Shown here in pieces: positions 1 through 6,618 of a stretch of 6,618 nt of DNA. Origin of the DNA: Acidobacteriaceae bacterium (GTDB taxonomy: Bacteria; Acidobacteriota; Terriglobia; Bryobacterales; Bryobacteraceae); contig JAFAQG010000023.1 of assembly GCA_019246575.1 (NCBI GenBank), positions 1-6,618 on the forward strand, in the 5' to 3' direction. Both the position numbers and the translations under genes were made by a program. The notes beneath the pieces were generated by a model, which saw only the letters and a list, made by a program, of their open reading frames with translations, was not told where the DNA came from and made no database searches. Each line of letters starts with the position of its first letter. The first letter of the stretch is position 1.

Positions 1-905
1 AAGAGATTCTGCATCTTAAAACGCAAAGAAAAGCCGTTATCCTGGCGCATCATTACCAGGAGCCGGAGATTCAGGAACTCGCGGATTCCGTAGGGGATAG
101 CCTCGAGCTGGCGCGCGCGGCGCAGAAGTTCGATGGCGACGTGATCGCGTTCTGCGGCGTTAAATTCATGGCCGAAACGGCCAAGGTGCTGAATCCGGAG
201 CGGATCGTGGTGGTACCGGACCTTCACGCGGGATGCAGTTTGGTGGATAGCTGCCCCGTCGAGGGCGTGCGGGCCTTCAAAAAGCGGAATCCCGATCACG
301 TCATTGTCAGCTACATCAACACCTCGGTCGAGGTGAAAGCGGAAAGCGATATTCTCTGCACCTCGCGGAATGCCGTAGCGGTGGTGAACTCGATTCCGCC
401 CGAGAAGCCGGTTCTCTTCCTGCCCGATATCAACCTGGGCAACTACGTGAAAAAGCAAACCGGCCGCAAGAACATGCAGATCTGGCAGGGGGCCTGCATT
501 GTTCATGCCACATTTCCGGCGCGGCGGCTGACAAAAGCGCGGGCGCAGCATCCGACAGCGCTGGTGGCGGCACATCCGGAATGCCCGTCGGACGTGCTGC
601 GGATGGCGGATTTTATCGGCTCGACCTCGGCCATCATCGACTGGTGCGGTAAGCAAACGGCCGAAGAATTCATCGTTATGACCGAGAGCGGCGTCCGGTA
701 CTCGCTCGAGAAGCAGTCGCCGGGGAAGAAATTCTACTTCGTCGCGAACGAGAACTGCAACTGCAGCGAGTGCCCGTATATGAAGATGAACTCGCTCGAG
801 AAGCTGGCGGCGTGTTTGGAAAACCTGGAGCCGCGGATCGAATTGCCGGCGGAGATTATGCAGCGCGCGTTGCGACCGCTCGAGCGGATGCTGGCCGTGA
901 GATAG
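1..905 (+). CDS. nadA: Quinolinate synthase NadA, 5'-truncated by window edge
   Basis: NadA condenses iminoaspartate with dihydroxyacetone phosphate to give quinolinate, the first ring of de novo NAD synthesis, in the cytoplasm and with a 4Fe-4S cluster. The reading frame is open from base 3 to the TAG at 903-905, giving 300 visible residues. Counting from base 3, the N-terminal AHHYQ substrate motif is at residues 15-19, GVKFMAETAKVL at 52-63, GCSL with Cys78, WQGACIVH with Cys165, and a closing CNCSECPYM with Cys252, Cys254 and Cys257. Cys78, Cys165 and Cys257 match the three cluster ligands known in the family. The last cysteine group is spaced CxCxxC, where E. coli has CxxCxxC. Compared with the short Thermotoga-type protein only a few N-terminal residues are missing; compared with the E. 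coli type, about 40. The GTG at 141 is internal and not the start. moaA follows on the same strand after 53 bases. Confidence 0.97.
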   Translation, partial: EILHLKTQRKAVILAHHYQEPEIQELADSVGDSLELARAAQKFDGDVIAFCGVKFMAETAKVLNPERIVVVPDLHAGCSLVDSCPVEGVRAFKKRNPDHVIVSYINTSVEVKAESDILCTSRNAVAVVNSIPPEKPVLFLPDINLGNYVKKQTGRKNMQIWQGACIVHATFPARRLTKARAQHPTALVAAHPECPSDVLRMADFIGSTSAIIDWCGKQTAEEFIVMTESGVRYSLEKQSPGKKFYFVANENCNCSECPYMKMNSLEKLAACLENLEPRIELPAEIMQRALRPLERMLAVR

Positions 906-958
906 AACGCGCCCGACCGGGTAAGACGTTCCGTGCGTTATCGCATCATAGAAGAAGA

Positions 959-1999
959 GTGAGCCAACTCGTCCAACTTGCGCCGGCAGTGTTTCCGCAA
1001 GCACCCGTATCCGGGCCGCTGGCCGACACGTTTGGACGCGTGCATTCGGACCTGCGCATCAGCCTGACGGACCGCTGCAACATACGGTGCTTCTACTGCA
1101 TGCCGGAGCAGGGTGGCGCGTTTGCTCCCATTTCTTCCCTGCTGAGCTTCGAGAAGATTGTGCGTTTCGTGCGGACTGCGGCCGGGGTGGGGGTACGCAA
1201 AATTCGGCTGACCGGCGGCGAGCCGCTGTTGCGGCCGAGGCTGCCGGAACTGATCGCCTCGCTGAGCAAGATTCAGGGGATCGATGATCTGGCGCTGACG
1301 ACAAATGGCGTTTTGCTCGGCGAGATGGCAGGCGCACTGTACGACGCCGGCTTGCGGCGGCTGAACATCCATCTCGACACGCTCGATCGCGAGCGCTTCC
1401 GCCAGATCACCCGGCGCGACGAACTCGATCATGTGCTGGCCGGAATCGAGGCGGCCCAGCGAGCCGGGTTCGGGTCGATCAAGCTGAATGCTGTTGCCGT
1501 CAAGGGCCTGACGGAACCTGATATCGTTCCGCTCGTGCGCTTCGGGCGGGAACGAAACATCGAAGTTCGGTTGATCGAATTCATGCCGCTCGATGCGCAG
1601 CAGATCTGGTCGCTCGACCGCGTGCTCACGGCGGACGAGATGATTGAAATGCTGTCGCGGGAGTTCGGGCCGCTTGCGCCGGTTCCGGATGCGGACCCGC
1701 GCGCGCCTGCGACGGAGTATCAGTTCGAGAATGGCGATCGCGTTGGCTTCATCGCGTCTGTAAGCAGACCGTTTTGCATGAACTGCAACCGGCTGCGCTT
1801 AACGGCGGACGGGAAGCTGCGCTATTGTCTGTTTGCGCGCGAAGAAACCGACGTGAAGCATCTGCTCGACGGGCCTGAATCGGAATCCGAGCTCGAGGCA
1901 GAGATTCGATGGACCGTCTGGCAGAAGTGGGTAGGACACGATATCAACCGCGCTTCGTTCGTCGCGCCGGCGAGGCCGATGTATTCAATCGGCGGATGA
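959..1999 (+). CDS. moaA: GTP 3',8-cyclase MoaA (radical SAM, molybdenum cofactor step 1)
   Basis: MoaA is a radical SAM enzyme that converts GTP to 3',8-cyclo-GTP, which MoaC then turns into cyclic pyranopterin monophosphate for molybdenum cofactor. With the GTG start at 959 the protein has 346 residues, close to the usual 330-340. Visible motifs are PLADTFGR before the core, the radical SAM cluster CxxxCxxC (Cys40, Cys44, Cys47), GGEP at 86-89, the second cluster CX2CX13C (Cys273, Cys276, Cys290) with Arg278 and Arg280 at the positions of the GTP-binding arginines, and the conserved C-terminal Gly-Gly at 345-346. The frame stays open upstream to 770 inside nadA, but that stretch has no MoaA similarity. 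GTG 959 is the first start after nadA and follows a purine-rich AGAAGAAGA, a weak ribosome site. It probably shares a transcript with nadA. The 3' end overlaps galK by 15 bases. moaC is not in the window. Confidence 0.96.
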   Translation: MSQLVQLAPAVFPQAPVSGPLADTFGRVHSDLRISLTDRCNIRCFYCMPEQGGAFAPISSLLSFEKIVRFVRTAAGVGVRKIRLTGGEPLLRPRLPELIASLSKIQGIDDLALTTNGVLLGEMAGALYDAGLRRLNIHLDTLDRERFRQITRRDELDHVLAGIEAAQRAGFGSIKLNAVAVKGLTEPDIVPLVRFGRERNIEVRLIEFMPLDAQQIWSLDRVLTADEMIEMLSREFGPLAPVPDADPRAPATEYQFENGDRVGFIASVSRPFCMNCNRLRLTADGKLRYCLFAREETDVKHLLDGPESESELEAEIRWTVWQKWVGHDINRASFVAPARPMYSIGG

Positions 2000-3166
2000 T
2001 GCGGCGGCCATGACGCGTCCTGCGCCTCCGGCAGGGATGCAATCGTAAAACACCGGTGTAAGCGAATAGCGCTCACTGTACGCCGCGCTCAACCGGCTTT
2101 GGAACTGATCGACTGCTTCGGGCGCGACCAGATTCACCGTGCAGCCGCCGAAGCCACCGCCCGTCATCCGCGAACCGTAGACGCCGGGCAACTTGATCGC
2201 GGTATCGACCAGAAAATCGATCTCCTCACAAGAAATTTCGTAGTCGTATTGCATACTGCGGTGGGAGGCGACGAAGAGACGGCCCATTTCGCGCAGATCG
2301 CTGGCGCGCGCGGCGGCGGCAAGATCGAGCACACGCTGTGAATCGGAGATGACGTGGCGCGCCCGGCGGCGGGGCACGGGCGGGATGCTGTCCTGGATGC
2401 GTTCAAAGAAATGCAGAGACACATCGCGCAGGCTTTCGACCGAGGGCGCCAGCTTCTGAATGGCTGAGACCGCCTCCTGGCATTCGGCTACGCGGTCGCG
2501 GTAAGCAGATGTGCCGAGCTCGTGCTTAACCAGCGAATTGACGGCGATGATGCTCAGCTTTTCGGGTAAGGGGACGTACTCGTGCTCGAGGCTGCGGCAG
2601 TCGATCTGGATCGCGGCGTGCTCGCGGCCGAATACAGAAGCGTATTGGTCCATGATGCCGCAGGGCATGCCGACGAACTGCGATTCGGCACGCTGGCAGA
2701 GGCGGGCCAACTCGAGCTTATCGATCGACTGCGAACCGAGGAGTGCGATTGCGGTACTGACCTCGAGTGCTGCCGACGAGCTGAGGCCGGAGCCGGTGGG
2801 CACTTCGCTTGCAATCCAGAGATCGGCGCCGGTAATATTCACGCCCAGTTTTCGTAGCTCGTGCGCAACGCCGACGACGTAATCGCTCCAGTGTTGATTG
2901 GCCTTAGCGGTTGGGATGTGATCGACCTCAATAGACGATTCGTCATCGAAATCTCGCGAGTACATACGAAGCTGCTTGTGCTCCGCGGGCGCGATAGCGA
3001 CGTAGCACGCCATTTTGAGAGCGATGGGAAAGACAAAGCCCAGGTTGTAGTCGGTATGCTCCCCGATGAGATTGACACGCCCGGGCGCACGGTACACAAC
3101 CGGCGTTGCGTCTGTGCGGAAGCGCTCGCGAAAACCGCTTACGATTTCGCCCGGAATGAGAGCCAC
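1985..3166 (-). CDS. galK: Galactokinase GalK
   Basis: GalK is a cytoplasmic GHMP-family kinase that phosphorylates alpha-D-galactose to galactose 1-phosphate, the entry step of the Leloir pathway. The 393-residue product (E. coli has 382) shows the galactokinase signature GRVNLIGEHTDY at 29-40, with sugar-contacting Glu36, His37 and Asp39. It also has the GHMP ATP loop PTGSGLSSSAA at 123-133, GIMDQ with catalytic Asp173 and its partner Arg30, an RRARH segment in the C-terminal half, and GSRMTGGGFGGC at 331-342. I chose GTG 3166 as the start because GGAGG lies nine bases upstream and it leaves 26 residues before APGRVN, the usual spacing. The frame could begin at GTG 3208, but those 14 extra residues are only the other frame of the preceding small gene. 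The gene overlaps that small gene by 28 bases, which suggests translational coupling. galT and galE are not seen here. Confidence 0.96.
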   Translation of the reverse strand: MALIPGEIVSGFRERFRTDATPVVYRAPGRVNLIGEHTDYNLGFVFPIALKMACYVAIAPAEHKQLRMYSRDFDDESSIEVDHIPTAKANQHWSDYVVGVAHELRKLGVNITGADLWIASEVPTGSGLSSSAALEVSTAIALLGSQSIDKLELARLCQRAESQFVGMPCGIMDQYASVFGREHAAIQIDCRSLEHEYVPLPEKLSIIAVNSLVKHELGTSAYRDRVAECQEAVSAIQKLAPSVESLRDVSLHFFERIQDSIPPVPRRRARHVISDSQRVLDLAAAARASDLREMGRLFVASHRSMQYDYEISCEEIDFLVDTAIKLPGVYGSRMTGGGFGGCTVNLVAPEAVDQFQSRLSAAYSERYSLTPVFYDCIPAGGAGRVMAAASSAD

Positions 3167-3330
3167 AGCATGTAACCTCCGAAGACAAAAATGATGACGC
3201 CGCACCACAGGTTCACGTTCGTATCGGGGTCGAGCGGCGCACGCACTTGCGGGTACAGCAGTGCGTAAATCAACAGGATGAGGCCGAGCAGGCCAAAAAG
3301 GATCCCAATGGGACGGCGTAGATCGTCCAT
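3139..3330 (-). CDS. Small two-helix membrane protein of unknown function
   Basis: This 63-residue protein is not one I recognise. It has two hydrophobic helices, about residues 8-26 (rich in Gly and Leu) and 41-59 (aromatic and Gly-rich). They are joined by a short polar loop with RAPLDPDTNVN. Basic residues flank both ends (Arg5-Arg6 and the C-terminal RAK), so both termini are probably cytoplasmic and the loop periplasmic. ATG 3330 follows the symporter stop codon by five bases, and the gene's end overlaps the galK start by 28 bases. It is therefore locked between them and probably translated by coupling, since no good ribosome site precedes it. Other SSS symporters have small membrane partners (YjcH with ActP, YhdT with PanF, DUF4212 and DUF3311 proteins), so a transporter-accessory role is a reasonable but unproven guess. 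It is very likely a real gene given its composition and packing. Confidence 0.82.
   Translation of the reverse strand: MDDLRRPIGILFGLLGLILLIYALLYPQVRAPLDPDTNVNLWCGVIIFVFGGYMLWLSFRAKS
3176..3180 (-). promoter_or_regulatory. Ribosome binding site of galK
   Basis: The minus strand reads GGAGG here, a full Shine-Dalgarno core, nine bases before the GTG at 3166. It lies inside the last codons of the upstream 63-residue gene. It decides the galK start: the nearer ATG at 3171 is only four bases away and is in the frame of the small gene, not of galK. Confidence 0.75.
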
Positions 3331-3335
3331 TGTGT

Positions 3336-4991
3336 TTACCAGAAAATGATGTTCATGATGACCAGCACCGCGATGACGACGACGGCCAAAGGACCGGGCC
3401 GCTTGTACCAGGGCGCTGCGCCTTCATGCGGTATATCGGTGACTCCGTAAACGAGATTGTGAAGCTCCGCTTCCGGTTTCGGTTTCGTCATCAGACTTAT
3501 GACATAGGTAACGATCAGACACGCTACCCACGCCCAGATCGCGATCCAGAAGTTCTGGGCCATGGTGGACGGGAACTGGTGCATGGGTGAGATCCATCCA
3601 CCCTTGCCTTCGGCGACTGTGAGGCCGTGCGTCGCGGCAGCGGCCGCCATTCCAACGATAAGCCCTGCGAATGCGCCGTGGCCCGTGGCGCGCTTCCAGA
3701 ACATGCCCAACAAAAATGTCGCAAAGAGCGGCGCGTTGACAAAGCCGAACACGAGCTGCAAAAAATCCATGATGTTGTTGAAGTGCGTCGCGAGGTACGC
3801 GGTAGCGATCGAGAGAGCAACGCCGGCAACCGTGGTTACGCGCCCGACCCAAAGATAGTGCGCATCGGGAGCGTCGCGCCTGATATAGCTCTGATAGATG
3901 TCGTAAGTGAAGACCGTGTTGAACGCAGTGACGTTGCCGGCCATGCCCGACATGAATGAAGCCATCAACCCGGTGAGCCCGATGCCGAGCATGCCGTTCG
4001 GGTAGAAGCTCGCCATGAGAGTTGTCAGCACCTGGTTGTAATCGGGCCCGGTGCCGTGCTGCACCGGCGGCACCGTGTAGCCGGCCGACGTCTTCATGAG
4101 CGCGAGCGCTGCGATGCCAGGCAGGATCACCACAAACGGCATGAAGATTTTTGGGAAGGCTGCGAACAGCGGCGTCTGGCGCGCTGCATGCATGCTGTCG
4201 GCGGCCATGGCGCGTTGCACGACGAGAAAGTTTGTGCACCAATACCCGAACGAGAGCACGAACCCAAGCCCCGCGACTAACCCGAAGATCTCGACGCCCA
4301 TCGGATTTTCGTTTGAGTGAGCAACATAGCGCCAGGAGTGTGTCAGTTCGGGAGCTAGCGTTGCCTTGATGCCGCTCCAGCCGCCTGCCTTTTCGGTCGC
4401 CAAAACGGCCAGAGGCGCAAAGCCGAGCACGATGAGGAAGAACTGGACAACTTCGTTATAAATCGCGCTGGTCAGCCCGCCAAGCAGAGTGTAGACGAGA
4501 ACGATGGCGGCAGAAAGCAGGACAGAGTTGGTAAAGCTCCAGCCGAGCACGAGCTCGAACAGCAGCCCGAGCGCGTACATGCTGATGCCCGAAGAGAAGA
4601 TGGTCATGATGGCGAATGTGATGCCGTTCAATCCGCGTGTCTTCTCATCGAAGCGCAGTTTGAGATACTCGGGCACGCTGCGGGCGCGGCTGCCGTAATA
4701 AAACGGCATCATAAACACGCCCACAAACACCATGGCGGGTACAGCGCCCAGCCAGTAGAAATGCGCGGTCATAATGCCATATTTGGCGCCCGATGCGCAC
4801 ATGCCGATCATTTCCTGCGCGCCCAAATTTGCGGCGATGAACGCAAGGCTCGTAATCCAGACCGGGACGGAATGGCGAGATGTAAGAAAGTCTTCGCTAG
4901 TTGTAATTCTGCGTTTCGCGAGCCACCCAATACCGAGTACGAACGCGAAATAGATGACGAGACTGACGTAGTCGATGGGGGCTAGTGTCAA
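3336..4991 (-). CDS. Sodium:solute symporter (SSS/SLC5 family), probable sugar transporter
   Basis: This is an inner-membrane secondary transporter of the SSS family, which moves a solute inward with sodium. Some 13-14 hydrophobic helices fill the protein. Family landmarks are IDYVSLVIYF in helix 1, AANLGAQEMIG at 53-63, the YWCTNFLVVQR segment around Asn254, MSGMAGN around 348, TYDIYQSYI, and LLGMFWKR. The gene order symporter, small protein, galK suggests galactose or a related sugar as substrate. By hand comparison with Vibrio vSGLT, Asn254 and Gln412 match sugar ligands, but other sugar contacts differ. The start is uncertain. ATG 5045 would give 569 residues, but its first codons lie in a heptamer repeat and no ribosome site precedes it. 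TTG 4991, with GAG eight bases upstream, gives 551 residues beginning just before helix 1 and is preferred. The downstream small gene follows by five bases. Confidence 0.93.
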   Translation of the reverse strand: MTLAPIDYVSLVIYFAFVLGIGWLAKRRITTSEDFLTSRHSVPVWITSLAFIAANLGAQEMIGMCASGAKYGIMTAHFYWLGAVPAMVFVGVFMMPFYYGSRARSVPEYLKLRFDEKTRGLNGITFAIMTIFSSGISMYALGLLFELVLGWSFTNSVLLSAAIVLVYTLLGGLTSAIYNEVVQFFLIVLGFAPLAVLATEKAGGWSGIKATLAPELTHSWRYVAHSNENPMGVEIFGLVAGLGFVLSFGYWCTNFLVVQRAMAADSMHAARQTPLFAAFPKIFMPFVVILPGIAALALMKTSAGYTVPPVQHGTGPDYNQVLTTLMASFYPNGMLGIGLTGLMASFMSGMAGNVTAFNTVFTYDIYQSYIRRDAPDAHYLWVGRVTTVAGVALSIATAYLATHFNNIMDFLQLVFGFVNAPLFATFLLGMFWKRATGHGAFAGLIVGMAAAAATHGLTVAEGKGGWISPMHQFPSTMAQNFWIAIWAWVACLIVTYVISLMTKPKPEAELHNLVYGVTDIPHEGAAPWYKRPGPLAVVVIAVLVIMNIIFW

Positions 4992-5013
4992 AGCGAGATC
5001 TCGTTTCGGGGCA

Positions 5014-5019
5014 ATTGTA
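5014..5019 (-). promoter_or_regulatory. Possible -10 promoter element for the symporter operon
   Basis: The minus strand reads TACAAT, one mismatch from the sigma70 -10 consensus, 22 bases before the TTG at 4991. A transcript starting six or seven bases after it would have a leader of roughly 15 bases, long enough for the GAG ribosome site. No convincing -35 box is seen at 16-18 bases upstream, where the heptamer repeat lies. If real, it separates the symporter operon from the upstream ATPase gene and excludes the ATG at 5045. Confidence 0.25.
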
Positions 5020-5028
5020 CCGTACCGC

Positions 5029-5084
5029 AGGAAACCAGAAGCCATAAGTAAGAAGCCGGAAGCCAGAAGGCAGAAGCTGGAACG
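5029..5084. repeat. Degenerate heptamer tandem repeat, consensus CAGAAGC
   Basis: Eight consecutive 7-base units can be laid out from 5029 to 5084. The clearest are CAGAAGC at 5036-5042 and 5071-5077, AAGAAGC at 5050-5056, CGGAAGC at 5057-5063 and CAGAAGG at 5064-5070. The others (5029-5035, 5043-5049, 5078-5084) are more diverged. The array ends exactly before the ATPase stop codon at 5085-5087. On the minus strand the units read GCTTCTG. Similar heptamer arrays occur between genes in acidobacterial genomes to my memory; that is not verified here. I see no hairpin in it that would act as a terminator. Confidence 0.8.
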
Positions 5085-6618
5085 TCACAGTTCCACGTTA
5101 CGCAGCCGCAGCGCGTTCGTGATCACCGACACTGAGCTGAAGGTCATAGCGGCGCTGGCGATCATGGGGCTGAGCAGAATGCCGAAGAACGGATACAGAA
5201 TGCCGGCTGCGATAGGAACGCCGAGAAGGTTGTACACGAACGCGAAGAACAGGTTTTGCCGTATGTTGCGCATTGTGGCGCGGCTGAGCCGCAGTGCACG
5301 CGCGATGCCGCGCAGATCGCCGCTTACGAGCGTCACGCCTGCGCTTTCCATCGCGACATCCGTACCTGTGCCCATCGCGATGCCGACATGTGCAGCCGCG
5401 AGTGCAGGAGCGTCATTGATGCCGTCGCCCGCCATTGCGACGGTGTGGCCCCGAGATTTCAGCTTCCGAACGATTTCTGCTTTTTGCTGCGGTAGCAGTT
5501 CTGCTTCGAAATCGTCGATGCCGAGGCGTTCGCCGACAACCGCGGCGGTTTCCCGATTATCGCCGGTGAGCATGATAATGCGGACGTGCTCGCCGTGGAG
5601 CAGATTGACTGCTTCGAATGTGGAGGGCTTAATGCTATCCGAGAGCACGGCGACGCCGGCGAGCTTGTCGTCGCTTGCAACAAAGATTGTGCTCTGGCCG
5701 TCGGAATGACCGGCGCGCGCGCCGGCGGCGAATTCCGTCATCGGAATGGAGGCGCTCTCGAGGAAGGCGCGGGTTCCTGCCATGAAGTTGCGTCCGCCGA
5801 TGGCGCCACGGACCCCTGCCCCGGGTAACGACTCGAAGCTGTCGGGCTTTAACAGATCGAGCTGACGTTCTTTGGCGGCAGACACGATTGCGGACGCGAG
5901 CGGGTGTTCGCTGGCCTGCTCGAGGCTTGCGAGAAGGCGCAGCACCTCGGCCTCCGAAAAGCTGTCGACCGGCTCTATCGCGGTGAGCTGCGGTTTGCCA
6001 GCGGTGAGAGTGCCGGTCTTGTCGACGACGAGTGTGTCGATTTTGTGCAGCGTTTCGAGTGCTTCGGCGTTACGTATGAGAATGCCGGCCGTGGCGGCGC
6101 GAGCGGTTCCGACCATGATCGACATCGGCGTAGCGAGTCCAAGCGCACACGGGCAGGCGATGATGAGCACGGCGACTGCGTTTACAAGACCGTGAGCGAG
6201 CCGCGGCTGCGGTCCCCAAATACTCCAGATAACGAACGTGACAAAGGCGCACAGCGCAACGGCCGGTACGAAATAGGCGGATACGGTATCGGCCAGGCGT
6301 TGGATGGGCGCGCGGGTCCGTTGAGCTTCGGCAACCAGACGAACGATCTGGCTGAGCAGGGTATCGCTGCCGACGCGTTCGGCGCGCATAACGAATGCGC
6401 CTGTCGTGTTGATGGTTCCTGCATTGACGCGAGCGCCGGGGGCTTTCTCGTTGGGCATGGGCTCGCCGGTCAGCATCGATTCGTCGACTGAGCTTGTGCC
6501 CTCGACGACAACGCCGTCTACGGGAACCTTTTCGCCGGGGCGGACGCGCAGCAGATCGCCGATCTTGATCTGCTCGATGGCAACATCGCGTTCATCCCCG
6601 TGTGCTACCACACGCGCC
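5085..6618 (-). CDS. copA: Copper-type P1B ATPase (CopA-like), N-terminal part outside window
   Basis: This is an ATP-driven heavy-metal exporter in the inner membrane. About 510 C-terminal residues are visible, and the frame is open to the right edge. In gene order, motifs (plus-strand coordinates) are the actuator-domain TGEP at 6459-6470, the transmembrane metal site CPC at 6147-6155 followed by ALGLATP, the phosphorylated DKTGTLT at 6003-6023, and the nucleotide-domain His-Pro at 5901-5906. GDGINDAP follows at 5406-5429, and the last two helices carry N-x6-YN-x4-P and M-x2-SS-x5-N. CPC with these last two signatures marks subgroup P1B-1, which exports Cu(I) and Ag(I). The C-terminus [10 protein letters not shown] is complete and typical. 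The first four helices and any N-terminal metal-binding domains, perhaps 200-320 residues, are missing. GTG 6611 is internal, since the sequence before it continues the family pattern. No CueR or CsoR gene or chaperone gene is in view. Confidence 0.95.
   Translation of the reverse strand, partial: ARVVAHGDERDVAIEQIKIGDLLRVRPGEKVPVDGVVVEGTSSVDESMLTGEPMPNEKAPGARVNAGTINTTGAFVMRAERVGSDTLLSQIVRLVAEAQRTRAPIQRLADTVSAYFVPAVALCAFVTFVIWSIWGPQPRLAHGLVNAVAVLIIACPCALGLATPMSIMVGTARAATAGILIRNAEALETLHKIDTLVVDKTGTLTAGKPQLTAIEPVDSFSEAEVLRLLASLEQASEHPLASAIVSAAKERQLDLLKPDSFESLPGAGVRGAIGGRNFMAGTRAFLESASIPMTEFAAGARAGHSDGQSTIFVASDDKLAGVAVLSDSIKPSTFEAVNLLHGEHVRIIMLTGDNRETAAVVGERLGIDDFEAELLPQQKAEIVRKLKSRGHTVAMAGDGINDAPALAAAHVGIAMGTGTDVAMESAGVTLVSGDLRGIARALRLSRATMRNIRQNLFFAFVYNLLGVPIAAGILYPFFGILLSPMIASAAMTFSSVSVITNALRLRNVEL

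Noticed and set aside
770..958. N-terminal extension of moaA into nadA
   Set aside because: The frame is open from GTG 770, but the region is nadA coding sequence with its conserved cysteine motif, and the extra 63 residues do not resemble MoaA.
906..958. Possible terminator or regulatory hairpin between nadA and moaA
   Set aside because: Only very short GC pairings (CCCG/CGGG type) are present, with no T-run, so there is no support for a terminator or riboswitch.
938..1432. Minus-strand open frame of 164 codons opposite moaA
   Set aside because: It lies wholly opposite the conserved radical SAM core, has no recognisable domain, and is the kind of shadow frame expected in GC-rich coding DNA.
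3424..4242. Minus-strand open frame of 272 codons in another frame of the symporter
   Set aside because: It is rich in Arg and His with no membrane helices, while the overlapping frame is a clear SSS protein.
4897..5088. Small minus-strand frame of 63 codons across the repeat
   Set aside because: Its periodic Leu/Phe/Gly-rich start is just the translated heptamer, and the rest is an alternate frame of the symporter start.
4975..5709. Plus-strand open frame of 244 codons opposite the copper ATPase and the repeat
   Set aside because: It is antisense to well-supported ATPase motifs, has a low-complexity Ser/Ala/Arg composition, and has no recognisable family. It crosses the heptamer repeat.
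5904..6491. Plus-strand open frame of 195 codons opposite the ATPase
   Set aside because: It is opposite the DKTG and CPC region, and its composition and lack of motifs mark it as a shadow.

Overview
The window is bacterial chromosomal DNA, GC-rich by eye, with densely packed core-metabolism genes and no sign of phage, plasmid, CRISPR, tRNA or rRNA sequence. The combination of a quinolinate synthase, a molybdenum-cofactor enzyme, an SSS-family symporter joined to galactokinase, and a CAGAAGC-type heptamer tandem repeat suggests an acidobacterium (Terriglobia/Koribacter-like). That assignment is inference from protein flavour and repeat style, not from a search.

Left part, + strand (1-1999): the 3' part of nadA (quinolinate synthase, NAD biosynthesis, cut by the window edge), then after 53 bases a complete moaA (GTP 3',8-cyclase, molybdenum cofactor biosynthesis). 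Both encode 4Fe-4S enzymes and probably share a transcript. moaA runs tail-to-tail into galK, and the two coding regions overlap by 15 bases.

Middle part, - strand, transcribed right to left (4991 down to 1985): a sodium:solute symporter, a 63-residue two-helix membrane protein 5 bases after it, and galK, whose start lies inside the end of the small gene. This looks like one translationally coupled sugar uptake and phosphorylation operon: the symporter imports a sugar, GalK phosphorylates galactose at C1, and the small protein may assist the transporter. galT, galE and galM are not in the window.

Right part, - strand (6618 down to 5085): the C-terminal two thirds of a CPC-type P1B ATPase with copper/silver-exporter signatures (copA-like), running off the right edge. 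A degenerate 7-base tandem repeat fills 5029-5084, between the ATPase stop and the symporter. The most upstream in-frame ATG of the symporter lies in this repeat and is probably not the true start.

I see no clearly new biological system. The points most worth a second look are the small membrane protein between symporter and galactokinase, the divergent sugar-site residues of the symporter, the heptamer repeat with its false start, and the overlapping convergent ends of moaA and galK.
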